This document shows positions 32,364 through 43,314 of a stretch of DNA of 64,000 nt, one piece after another. Source of the DNA: Isoetes taiwanensis. Its lineage: Eukaryota; Streptophyta; Lycopodiopsida; Isoetales; Isoetaceae. Numbering within the stretch: the first letter of the stretch is position 1; the number at the start of each line of letters is the position of its first letter. The stretch spans positions 83,797-147,796 of the forward strand of contig JAJEKV010000157.1 in assembly GCA_021234155.1 (NCBI GenBank), read 5' to 3'. Position numbers and translations under genes: made by a program. A model generated the notes under the pieces. It was given only the letters and a program-made list of their open reading frames with translations, did not search any database and was not told the DNA's origin.

Positions 32364-33049
32364 GAATAGGAAGTTCAGCCCAAGGATCAACTAGAGAGAT
32401 CCTTCTTCTATATGTATAAATTATTTTTATGTTGTCATCTTTAGATGTGAAGTTAATGCTTTTTTATATTTCACACATATTTAAAAGGTATCTGGTATTA
32501 TTCGAAGCTCATTGGAAAATCTCCCAGATGGAGAGGAGTGCCAAAATCCTCCAGCAATTGGATTACGAAGTAAAAACCAATGCATAAGATGTAAACACAT
32601 GATTTGTGAAGATGAAAACTATGGTCGGTTCTTTTCTTATTGTTGCACAATATGCAATTATAAATGCCAAATTGTTACTGTAGCAAATTAGATGTCATGA
32701 TGGCTTAATATTAGGACTTTGAATGTATTAGCTCTACTACCATTTTCTATTATGATTCATATGCACTAAGGTATTATATGCACAATATTACATGCACTAA
32801 GGAGTCTCCATGCACAGATATTACATGCACAATATTACATGCAGAAGTGTTTCTAAAATTATTACATGCATTTATGGATTTCTTAGTGCCCTTTCATCCA
32901 TCATTAGAGTATTAGGTAATGTCTATATATGTACACCTCTACAACATCCTTAAGGCCCCGAAGGGGCAAAAAAAAAATTTAGTTAACACAAATCATTAAC
33001 ACACAACTACCATTAATATTATTAACGTTAAAATCTCTTCTTCTTCTTC

Positions 33050-33290
33050 TTAAACCCCCTTTGGTTTGGGTGCATATTCACACGGGGGGTTACGTAGGGC
33101 AGCGAGAGCCCCAAAAAATTTACAATACATGTACAAAATTAACACCATTAAGTACATATTCTCAAACCTTATAGTATTTTACAAACCTTAATATACAGTA
33201 TACAAAAACTTGTACATGCATACCCCACAAACGAGGATCACTATGTACGGTCCAGATCTTGGAATAAAGGGCATAGAGCATATATCCCCA
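33050..33290 (+). repeat. partial copy of TIR element at 36461
   Basis: ACCCCCTTTGGTTTGGGTGCATATTCACACGGGGGG (33054 on; the core is GGTTTGGGTGCATATTC) and the following 200 bases match the left part of 36461-36765, including GCAGCGAGAGCCCC. The right terminus is missing; the tandem repeat 33291-34300 takes over. Confidence 0.7.
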
Positions 33291-34300
33291 AAACAATCGA
33301 ATATGTTGTTATTAAAAAAAAACATAGATTCAAGATAAAAAATAATCGCATTAGCTCACTAGGTATATTGGTGAAAGGAGTCTTAGTTAAGATATTGAAT
33401 TATTTTGGTGGAATTTCGAGCTCCCGTATTTCATATTCTAAAATCTTCGGCAAAGTCATATAGAGGTTCAATATTCCCTCAAAACCTTAGGTGAAATCAT
33501 ATTTCATATTTCAAAATCATAGGCGCCTCCAATCATAAATGACTATAAGCGAAATGAGAGGTGCCCTGAGGCCCCAACATATGATTTGCGACGAATCCCA
33601 CGATTGTGGTAGTCTAATATGCACCTTATTTAGAATATATAGCAAAATAACAGGGGGTTCTAGGAGAATTTGATATGGATGTAAAACTAACAATTTATGA
33701 AACCATAGACCATATATCCCTAAAACAATCGAATAACTTGTTATAAAAAAAAATATACACCCAACATATGACCTAGGTCGTAGGATCGACGAATCCGACG
33801 ACTGTGGTAGTCCAGGATGCACCTCATTTAGAATATGTAGCAAAATAACAGGGGATTCCAGGGGAATTTGATATGGATTTAAAAATAACAATTTATGGAA
33901 CCATAGACCGTATATCCCTGGAACAATCGAATAAGTTGTTATAAAAAAAATATATAGATTCAAGATAAAAAATAATCGCATTAGCTTACTGGGTATATTG
34001 GTGAAAGGAGTCTTAGTTAGGATATTGAATTATTTTGGTAGAGGTTCGAGCTCCCATATTTCATATTCTAAAATCTTTGGCAAAGTCGTATAGAGGTTCG
34101 ATATTCCCTCAAAACCTTAGGTGGAATCGTATTTCATATTTCAAAATCATAGGCGATTCCAATCATAAATGACTATAAGCGAAATGAGAGGTGTTCAGAG
34201 GCCTCAACATACGATTTGGGTCGTAGGTTCGACGAATCCGACGACTGTGATAGTCCAGGGTGCACCTCGTTTAGAATATGTAGCATAATAACAGGGGGTT
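33291..34300 (+). repeat. tandem repeat with tRNA-like A and B boxes
   Basis: CAATCGAATA restarts at about 33294, 33725 and 33924. Units 1 and 3 hold a segment with TTAGCTTACTGGG (33981; unit 1 TTAGCTCACTAGG near 33352), which fits a Pol III box A, and 60 bases later GAGGTTCGAGCTCCC (34041), which fits box B. The middle unit lacks this head. All units continue through CGACGAATCC.ACGA.TGTGGTAGTC and ATAGCAAAATAACAGGGG into repeat R-like DNA. A tRNA-derived SINE family is the simplest reading. Confidence 0.65.
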
Positions 34301-34640
34301 TCCTTCGTATTTTTATACTTTTTTTCCTATGGTTTTCGTATGATTTGATGGCTATATTTTATAGAGTGTACTAGTGAGTACATCTAGAGTGCTCCCTGTA
34401 TTTCACGTTCTAATTCTATATTCTTAATGTTTTAACCCCATGTTTAGATGGTTTTAGTTTTGATATGTTATTTCAATGGTCGTGATATGTTATTTCAATG
34501 GTCGGGATCAACTCATCGAGTTCTTAATGAAGGGCGCATAATAAAAGCCCTAATATCCATATTGTATTTTTTATGAAATTCCAAAGCTGCTGACATGCAG
34601 ATGTCGAGCTCGTGTATTCTAGGGCTTTTATCCTTATGCT
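34270..34640 (+). repeat. dispersed repeat R, copy 2
   Basis: It follows the tandem repeat directly and has the same block order as copy 1 (29815-30135), ending with GATGTCGAGCTCGTG and TTCTAGGGCTTTTAT. This shows that the R sequence and the tandem repeat belong to one larger repeat family. Confidence 0.7.
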
Positions 34641-36040
34641 CTTCAAGCTTTCTGCTTTTCAAGTTCTCCAAGTCCTGATTCTTTCACTCTCAGTGCAGCA
34701 ACAAATTTCATATGGAGGTTAGCTATAATGATTAATAATTTACGTTGATTTCTTCATTGTATTATCTCATTTTAGGTTGATCTGCAGGGCGACGGCAACC
34801 ATGGCGCAAGCTTAATGGCAGAGGTTCCTTGCCATATCAAAGGCAGTAACCGTCCTAACAGGCTCTTGAAGTAGAGCGCTTACACAATAGATGGTATGGA
34901 GACTAGCACCGCAACTAAGATGGGAGATGAACCAGGCGTCCAAACTGATTTTCAGCATCTCTATTTGCCAGATGCAACATTTAAAGCTTGGAATTGAAGC
35001 TGTTTCCAGGTGAAATATGCTAACCTATCATTTAGAGCTTTGTGTCCAAGGATCTAGCACAACATGGCAGCAAACTAACCATTGTATGATTCGGCACAAC
35101 ATGTCAGCAAACTAATCACACTGTAAGACCTAGAAGAAGGAATGATCTGTTTCGTTTTTCCAGATATGCAAAATTATTTCTCCTTTTTTTTTTACTTCTC
35201 AACTTCTCTCTTCTATTTTAGAATCGCTATAAATGCAGAGAAATGATGCATTATATTAGAAAACCGTTGCTACAAATTTTTCTTGAACATATACATATCC
35301 ATATCCAAAATTTGCTTAAACATTATATATGGACTTCCATATCCACGGGCAATTTGGAAAACATGTATGACAGTATCTAAAAAATACAGGTTGGAGCATC
35401 TAAACAAGTCAATAAGGCTAGAGTTGCAGCATCAGGTGCAGAAGACCCAAGCAAGCTACTGAAACAAATCATTATGGTGCAACATATGCTGTATTCAGAC
35501 CCTTTTTTGCAGGCTAAAGTATTGTGACATTTTAAAAATGGGTGTTCTCTCTCTCTCGCTTTTGCCTTGCATATTATTGTTCGCAAATTATGGTTGTAGC
35601 TTTTTCCGTTCTAGACTAAAATACTTAATTGTGTGGCTCTCTAAGAAAATCCTTGCAATAATTTTACTGTTATGTATGGGACTAAATGTTCACTTCTGAC
35701 ATGATTTCATTTACAGAAGTTCACATCCATCTCATGAAATTGAACAGCCAGCCAATTATACGAAGGCATTGGAATTGAAGGCATAAATGCAATACAAGTT
35801 GCTCAAACCCATACCCTGGTGGATCGCTTCAGAATTATAAACAATAAATGGCAAGAGAAAGGAATTTCTATGTAGAATAGTCTAGTTTTCTATATTTTTT
35901 GGATGACGGAGTAGGCAGAAATCTTTAAAGTTTATGCTTAATCCATCTCCCGTTGAAGGGTTTTGATGGGTTTGGCTTAAGGTAGACCAGACGATTCTTT
36001 TATTTTGCAATGCAATTTTGCTATAGCTTTATCAAAAAAA
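34641..36040. other. no recognisable gene
   Basis: AT-rich DNA with short frames; no domain, tRNA or clear repeat was recognised. Confidence 0.4.
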
Positions 36041-36070
36041 CTATTCTATTCTATTCTATTCTATTCTATT
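36041..36070 (+). repeat. (CTATT)6 microsatellite
   Basis: Six perfect CTATT units. The same pentamer forms the tails of the LINE copies at 12995-13020 and 13415-13437, so this could be a LINE tail whose body is not recognisable, or an independent microsatellite. Confidence 0.85.
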
Positions 36071-36460
36071 ATCAATGGTGCATTACATACAATGCTTGGA
36101 TTATTTCATTGTGTTTTTTTTTTTGTTATTTATCTTGCTATGTTGACTTGGCCAATCTTCTTTATGCTTATATAATGAACGTTGTTTGCATGCATTTTTT
36201 GCTCGCGTCAATTATGGGACTTATGATCCACTACAAATGTTTCTCTACATCTGAATATTGCATTAGCTTCTCTTGATGTGTAGCGCAATGTTATCTTTGC
36301 ATATTACACATTATAATTTTTATTGCATATTGTTTATAGTTATTTATTAGTTTTGCTTTTCTTGAAACATAAGGACAAAGCCCATTGCATCCAAAATATT
36401 CAAAGTCAGGCACTTACCAAGTTCTCATATGGTCCAACATTTTTAAATTAATTCCCCCTG

Positions 36461-36765
36461 GAAGCCCCATTGGTTTGGGTGCATATTCACACGGGGGGTT
36501 GACGTAGGACAGCGAGAGCCCCATTTATACTCACTAAAATAATATAATACATGTATGAAATCAACATCATTTAGTACATTGCCTTAAATCTTATAGTATT
36601 TTGCAAGCCCCACTATACAGTCTACCCAAACTTGTACGAGCATACCTCACAAATGAGGATCGCTATCTATGGTCTAGATGAAGGAATAACTTACAAGCCC
36701 ATCCAGCATCTCTCGATGCCCGGAGTCACCCCCCTATGAATATGCACCCAAACCAATGGGGGTTC
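36461..36765. mobile_element. MITE-like element with about 45-bp TIRs
   Basis: The left end GAAGCCCCATTGGTTTGGGT (36461 on) and the reverse complement of the right end GAACCCCCATTGGTTTGGGT share CCCCATTGGTTTGGGTGCATATTCA and GGGGGGT with small gaps. The internal 215 bases are AT-rich and non-coding. No clean target-site duplication was seen, so the superfamily is unassigned. Confidence 0.7.
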
Positions 36766-38109
36766 TAGGTGGAAATGGTCTCGAAACTAAGGGTTTAGGA
36801 TTGGAATAAAGCGTTTCCCCCAATCCACAATTTCAATAAGCCTGTTTGAATTGCATGTGGAATAAAGGTGGAATAAACATGATGGCAGCATAGGAACAAT
36901 TTGCTAGACTATCCTCATGCATTCAGCAATTATTGAATTTTTTTTCATTGTTATGTAGTATTATTTTTGCTATATGAATGCATTCTATGTCTGCAGTCTA
37001 CAAGAGAATTCAAATGTTGTGGAGATGGATTTCAGTGCTGAGGTCCTTCAAAATGTGCGTACCATGTTGTTTCATGTATATTTTCTAGCTTATTTACATT
37101 GTATCTTAGCTAAGCTTAAGAATACAACTGTGCTGCAGGTACCAATCCTTCCAAAAAAAAAGAAAAAAGGAAACAACACTCAAACAAGTACCACTGGGGC
37201 GCAACACTAAGTGCATATATCCTTAAACAAAGAGATTAGATGAGACATCAAGTTAGATGTTAGGTGGTATCTAGTCATATATGGAATGCAAGAATATCAA
37301 AGATTGTGGAGGCACTACCTGGAATGGATAGAGAGTGGGTGAATATTTGGAACCAAAGCACGTGTATCCAATTTTGAGATCCCAAAAGTCACAATGGCAA
37401 ACATCTGAGTGCTATGATGGACCAACTTGCCGTTCAGAACAAGGATGACATAATCATAATAGATGATGATGGCCTGAAATGCTTCTACAATTAAACTCGA
37501 GCATTGAATCCACCATCCTACCATTTAGATGACTTTGAGATGGATGCTTTTCTTTCAGCTATTATGAATAGAATGGTTATGGACAAGATAGTGGCTGATG
37601 TTGTAGCTGTGCATCTAGAACAAGACATAACTTCCAAGATGGATCCATCTCTAATGGAAAAAACAAGATTTGTCTTTTAGTAGTATAAAGAGAGAATTTA
37701 CTGTTTTAAGAAGTTATTTTGCTTGTACTGATATATGATGTCATGGTGCTAACTCCATCCTAACAAGTTTTTTTATTGTTATACTTTGAAAGCAATATAA
37801 AAGAAAAAGAATAAAAAAAGATGGAATATACACTATAATATTGCAAATAAGGAGCTCACCGACACTAGATGCCCTTACAAAAATGCCTAGGCATGACGTT
37901 GAAGTTGACATTTTTCTCAAATATTTGAATGAAGATTCACTTGTCTCATTGGATGTTTGTATTATGGTATGACCATTTAATTTCCATGAATGGGAATTTG
38001 GAATTGAAACACTACCAATCACTCCTTGGTAAGACTCTTTTTACTTACAAGTATAAATATCAGCCTTTTTCGCCATATGCAATCAATGCTCTTTCAATGT
38101 ATAGCATAC
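36766..38109. other. no recognisable gene
   Basis: Several short frames look vaguely protein-like (MDFSAEVLQNVRTMLF near 37027; DDFEMDAFLSAIMNRMVMDK near 37528; DALTKMPRHDVEVDIFLKYL near 37870) but no family is recognised. They could be remnants of one unknown gene on the plus strand. Confidence 0.3.
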
Positions 38110-38350
38110 TAATGGAAGGTTCTTTTTGTATTTTTATATGCCTTTTGTATATGGTTTTCATATGATTTGATGGGCGTATTTCAGGAGGCATATTAATCAA
38201 TACATGGAGAGTGCATGCTGTATTATCACATTTAATGGTATATTATCTATGGGTTTGTAATGGGTTTGCATTGATGTTTTTTAAATTCCAAAAAATGGCA
38301 TGCAAGCATCGAGGCGCTTCATTTTAGGGTTAGTGTTAGGGTTCGTGAAG
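38110..38350 (+). repeat. dispersed repeat R, copy 3 (shorter)
   Basis: It shares TATATGGTTTTCATATGATTTGATGG, the following GTATTTCAG and, further on, GGCATGCAAGCATCGAG and TTTTAGGGTTAG with copies 1 and 2. It is more diverged and truncated at the start. Confidence 0.6.
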
Positions 38351-39227
38351 GAAAGCGGGCTTTTCAGGCATGCGATTTTGAGGAGGACAGAGATGTGGTT
38401 CACAAAGGTTTGTACAAAATGTTTTTTTTTTAGCAGGGTTGCCTAATCCCCGGTGCACACTTTGCTGCAATTCTAACTATGCCACGTGTCATGCCACATC
38501 AGCTTATTTCCATTTCAACTGTTAGATCTGCTAATTTATGAATCCACGGCTAAGAAAAATATAAAAACCTATGGAAAATCCAGGTAATTCCTTCAGCAGG
38601 TCGACGCCGTTCTCGGCCAACATCTCGCGGCCCTAATCATTCTGATCCAGGCAGCTCGCCTTTGAATCCTTCTAGTCTGGCCTAGCAGAGGCCATCTTAA
38701 AAGGGCCTGGTTCTGACTATTCTAGGTCAGATTCAAGCAGGTATGGCGCGATCTCAAGGTGCCGATTCTAGTAGCCAAAGCTTCAAATCTGGCCTGTTTG
38801 GCCTCCTAATCCTCCAAATCGGCCATGCTAAACCAATTTTGGCCCTTTTCCATGCCATTCCAGCCGCTTCCGATCAATTCCAGAAGTTTGCCATGATCCA
38901 GTCTCCATCTGTGTTAGTTCCTGCATGGCAGATTCCTCCCTTGCTGCCGTGTGAATTCCTACCTCTGGATTAATTCCAGATCCTTTCATATACTCTTCCA
39001 CCATCCCTTCTTACAGGTGGTTCTCTCTACAGCGCTTCAAACTCGGATGGTCGAGCTTCAAGTTGGTCGCTATAGAGGCTTTGGATTTGTGGATTTTAAC
39101 CTTGTGATTTGCTATCCCAATCCATGTGCTCCCTTGCTTGCCAATTTAGGTTCTTGAGTTCATTCATTTTTTGTGTTAGACCTTCAAAACTGGGTGTCAT
39201 ACAATTTGACCTACATCTTTTTTGCAG
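38351..39227. other. no recognised gene upstream of GILT
   Basis: Moderately GC-richer DNA with a 76-codon plus frame (38743-38973, MARSQGADSSSQSFKSGLFG) of unknown nature. It could be the 5' part of the GILT-like gene or unrelated. Confidence 0.3.
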
Positions 39228-40629
39228 GGCAAGTGGTACAAGGGCCAATTTATGTTCCTGAATCGACATGAAATGTTCAAGTCACCATGTATTCAGAGTC
39301 ATTATGCCCATATTGTTCAAGATTTATTGGTGATTGTCTTCATGGTTTCTTTGTAAACAGGCTTATTAAAATTGTGGGTTTGCATATAGTTTCATATAGT
39401 AATGCCCATGTTGGTTCAAATGGAACAATCATTTGTCAGGTTAATATATTTGCATTCAATCATGTTTTTCGGATGCGATTTTAACTTCAAAGGCATTGAA
39501 CTGAATTCAATGTTTGACAGAATTTATGGCTTTTAGCCTATTCATCATTTACTGACTTCATTAAATGCTGCAGCATGGTCCAGGTGAATGTAAACTACAT
39601 GTAATACAGTCTTGCGCTATCAAGTTCTGGCCGAATGTGGTATGCGTCCAAATTTGTGAAAATTTAGATATAGCTATTAGTTTAGACTATAAAAAAGTCT
39701 CTCTATTTGATTTTTGATTGAAAATATGCATGAGGATTATGCTTTAGATTCTGGACCAACCAGATGAAATCATAGCTAATTATAATAGCATGATAGAAAG
39801 AAATTGCCAATAAATCCTTTGACAAATGTGTCCTTGGGACTTCGCATATATAGTTCCTATTAAGCTAGAGCAGCAAGGGGAAGGAAACTTGGCACTAGAT
39901 GCGGTTGTCTATAGTCACAAAATATGAGTTGCATTGATAAAGCTTAATATTACATGCTGCAGAAGTAATATTTTCCGTTTGTCTATTGCTTGGAGTCACT
40001 GCCATAGTCTACTGCAGCTGCAACTTGGACGAACTGTATTGAACAATCTGGTCTTGGCCTTGATCCTATTAAGAAGTGCTATGAAGGACCACTAAGTGGG
40101 AAGGTAACGTTTCTAGTATTTAATTATTATGGAAGTATTAAATGGATGTATTAAGATTGTAGTGCGTGGCATTTGTTAGTATCATAATGTTCTCTAATGG
40201 AATATTATGTTTAATATTTGATGTTATGTTGATGGTATTTTTTTTAAAATAAATATGCTAATATATTGCTAACTAACTTGTCCCTATCCTAGAAGTTTCT
40301 GTTTAAGATGATTAAAACCTATTATGTCAATATAGAAATGTAGATAACAAAAGCTTATTTTAGTGTACTGTTAAGAAGTGAAAGACTCTTCTGGAAAAAA
40401 ATAAGTTCCCGCCAATAGCTTTAGTTCAACATGCAAAATGATTGTATTGCACCATTTTTATAGGGTGCTGACCCTGGTTGGTTTTACGAATTTTGTTTTG
40501 GGAGTATAGCCATAATTAATTGTGAGTATTTTTTAGATCGTAAGAGAATTTAAATCAAAGGCAGAGTCGTTGCAGCCACATCACGAAGACGTTCCTTTGA
40601 TGCTTGTCAATGGTCAACCACTTTATGAG
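39228..40629 (+). pseudogene. GILT-like thiol reductase gene with stop codons
   Basis: Four exons with GT..AG borders follow plant gamma-interferon-inducible lysosomal thiol reductase. Exon 39228-39439 has VQVTMYSESLCPYCSRFIG with the CxxC active site, and VGSNGTIICQ. Exon 39574-39639 has HGPGECKLHVIQSCAIKFWP. Exon 39963-40103 has YFPFVYCLESLP and WTNCIEQSGL. Exon 40537-40629 has LQPHHEDVPLMLVNGQPLYE. GILT reduces disulfides in acidic compartments or the secretory path. In-frame stops occur before the CxxC block (39269-39271), at the start of exon 3 (39966-39968) and after CLESLP. Intron phases are preserved, so it is a decayed duplicate and not a retrocopy. Confidence 0.9.
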
Positions 40630-41139
40630 GTTTTTATTGCGTTTTTGTTTCCCGTGGTTAACCTACAAAAAGGCTCAGATATGTTCTTTTATATGCATCT
40701 TCGTCAGGAAATTCTAAATTGACATTGTCAATATATTTATGCTATATATGTCACAAACCTGTTCTTGTCAATCTGCCATCATCAAATTTCGTTTGGAAAG
40801 CTGGTTGCTTGGAAATTTCACTCTATTGGCAAGCATTTTTTTTTTTCATTTTTCGTGCAAAGGACTATTTTCCTCTACCCTCTTGCTCTCTTGACGTACT
40901 ATGAAGAGTTTTTCTCAGGATTTTGCATTGTCAATGATAGTGCATGGTTTTGATGGTAGTCTTTGCTTATTCTGCTTTATATCATTTTGATGGCTTGTGT
41001 TTTAATGTTAATAGGAATATTATTCAGTAGAGAAATATATTTGCAAGGCATAAAAGGGTCCTAGAGCCCTATCTAATGTTTGCAAAGACAACACTAGGTT
41101 GTGAGGCTGGAGCATTTATATAGTGCTACAGTGCATAGG

Positions 41140-41394
41140 CCCGGGGGGTGCACTCAGTAAAAACCGTAGAAAACATGTGAGTGTACGGGAGGGGAGTTTT
41201 TTGGGGCCAAAACCGTATCCATATATGGGAGGGGGTATTTTTCTTGCTTGAATTCCATATATATATAAGAGAAATATGGTAGGGGTATATAAAATATGAG
41301 GTATATTTTCTTAGGAAATTTCTTACGGGATAATTTTTCTTAACCCTATGCACGCACATGCCATATAGACTTTACATTAGGTGCACCCCCCGGG
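41140..41394. mobile_element. 255-bp MITE, hAT-like, 8-bp TSD
   Basis: The ends are inverted: CCCGGGGGGTGCAC at the left and GTGCACCCCCCGGG at the right. TGCATAGG is present immediately outside both ends (41132-41139 and 41395-41402), an exact 8-base target-site duplication as made by hAT-type transposases. The inside is AT-rich and non-coding, so it is non-autonomous. The intact duplication implies a fairly recent insertion. Confidence 0.9.
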
Positions 41395-41935
41395 TGCATA
41401 GGATTTGCTCATGTTGCTCCTCTTTCTTCACTTTTCTGTGAGGGATCACTTATCCACGAGAGAGAGTATGTTTATTGAGAGTTATTTAACGACTTCAATG
41501 AATCCATCTTCCCTTTGTAATCTATTCTCTCTCATATTGGATCAGGTGAGTTGTCATGTGAGTTTTTACCTTTGACTTGAAGTGTTAACCTACTATTTAA
41601 AAAGATGATGGATCTGAGCTAAGAAGTCATGCATTCTTAGCTTTGGATTAAAGGTGAATGACAATTTTAAAGGTGAATCAGCCTTTTTAAGCTGAATGAC
41701 AATTCCATGTTCTAATGTGTGTTGTACTTGATTGAATTAGAAATTTTAGATTCTTGATGACTTCAAAATGTGGGTCGTGCATGTTCCCACATTTTGGGTT
41801 TAGCATTAGCATTTCCCGTTATACAATCTATGGGATTTCAATAATGGATTCATAATGCTACCCTTGATGTTAAAAGATAACTTTGTTTTTCTAGAAAGTG
41901 GGCTGGAGGACAATATTAAAAGATAATTTTGTCTT

Positions 41936-42617
41936 GGGAAATTTACCAAAATAGCCTTAATTGTTGACGTAATTCCCAAAAAGCCCTTCATATTTTTGAA
42001 ATTCCCAAATAGCCCTTTGTATTTTAAAAATCGCCAAAAAGCATGTTTTTGCAACATATGAGCATTTTTTACAGAAATTTCTCCAACTTGGATGGGGATA
42101 AAGCTCTAGACTTTGTCGCCAAAAAAAATAGCCACAATTGCATGACCACAAAGCAATCTTAACATTTGCACTCCAAGCACAAACATGTTTTAGACTCAAT
42201 ATTAACCACAGCTGATCGCTTTGGACTTTGTACTTCGAACACAAATGCATCAAAAGGAAGTTACCATGTATCTTCTAGCTCGTTTAATCTTTCACTAGAG
42301 TGTATGTAGCATCTTCTCCACCGGATGCCTACAAAGCTTCTCCTTCAACACGATTCTTGTAAAAGCATTTAGCTAATTGTATTCGAATAACTTCTAGCAT
42401 TGAGATGATAGGCTTATCTCTAGCTTCAAGAAGCCAAGAATTTAAAGTCCTGCAAAGAATGATCATCTATTGTAAGGACATGCTTTCTGGTGATTCTAAA
42501 ATGCAAAGGGCTATTTGGGAAAATATCTAAGAATTAAGGGCATTTTGGGAATTTCAAAAATCCAAAGGGCTTTTTGGGAATTAAGTCAACAATTAAGGTT
42601 ATTATGGTAAATTTCCC
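41936..42617. mobile_element. 682-bp Mutator-like MITE, 9-bp TSD
   Basis: The left end GGGAAATTTACCAAAATAGC and the right end (reverse complement GGGAAATTTACCATAATAAC) begin inverted repeats of about 120 bases with repeated AATTCCCAAAAAGCCCTT-type words. TTTTGTCTT flanks both ends exactly (41927-41935 and 42618-42626). A 9-base duplication with long inverted repeats is the Mutator signature. The middle does not code for a transposase. Confidence 0.92.
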
Positions 42618-42970
42618 TTTTGTCTTTCATGAAAGTATAGTAAGCTTGTAGAAAAAGGATAACCAACTATTTTAAAAGATTGGAAACATTTCTAGATTTA
42701 AATGTGTCATCCTTTGCTAATTTCTTTGTGACACTCCAATTTTATCAATTGTCCCAATGGACATTCAATTATTGGGATTCATTCAACTATTGGGGTTCAA
42801 AATAACTGATATAAAGCATCAACGCCACTAATATAAATTATTCCACATATGTTTTCTTATATAAGCACAACCCTTCCTTTCTTCTCCCCCTCCAACGTAT
42901 TGTTTTTTCTATTGCCATGGCCCAGGGCCTATTGGTCTTGATGGAAAATTTGTTCAAAACTTTTGCCTCA

Positions 42971-43156
42971 CTTGCCCCTCGCAAGAGGCGATTGATTTTT
43001 GAGGAGTATTTGGATGTGCACTCTTATCTTTTGAAGCCGAGTTCTTCCTCGGTGGGTCTCTGCTTATCCGGTTGAGATTTTATTCCCGTCTCGCATTTAT
43101 CTTTATGTTGACTCTTTTGATTGAATAAAAGTCCGACGTCCTTCAACAAAAAAAAA
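42971..43156 (+). mobile_element. poly-A retroinsertion with 15-bp TSD
   Basis: The 186-base insert ends in a poly-A run preceded by TTGAATAAAAGTCCGACGTC, an AATAAA signal about 20 bases before the A-run. AAAACTTTTGCCTCA occurs on both sides (42956-42970 and 43157-43171, the second sharing A's with the tail). This is the mark of L1-type target-primed insertion of a Pol II or SINE transcript. A 50-codon frame (ATG at 42918) crosses the left border and so is probably accidental. It lies about 145 bases upstream of the EDEM start codon. Confidence 0.8.
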
Positions 43157-43314
43157 AAAACTTTTGCCTCAAGCCTGCATTTCTGCTAGTTTTTTTTGTT
43201 TCAGATTTTCATTAATTAGTTTGAAAGGAAGTCACCATTTTATCTTTAAGAAGTCCATAATTTTGGTACCGATATATATATGCACAGTCCCATGTCCCAA
43301 AATTTAGCTCGTTC

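Noticed and set aside
33291-34300. CRISPR array
   Set aside because: Units are long, few and diverged, with no short identical repeats or unique spacers, in plant nuclear DNA.
42918-43070. Small gene with TATA box, ATG, 50 codons and AATAAA
   Set aside because: The frame crosses the left border of a retroinsertion defined by its target-site duplication, so the join is probably accidental.
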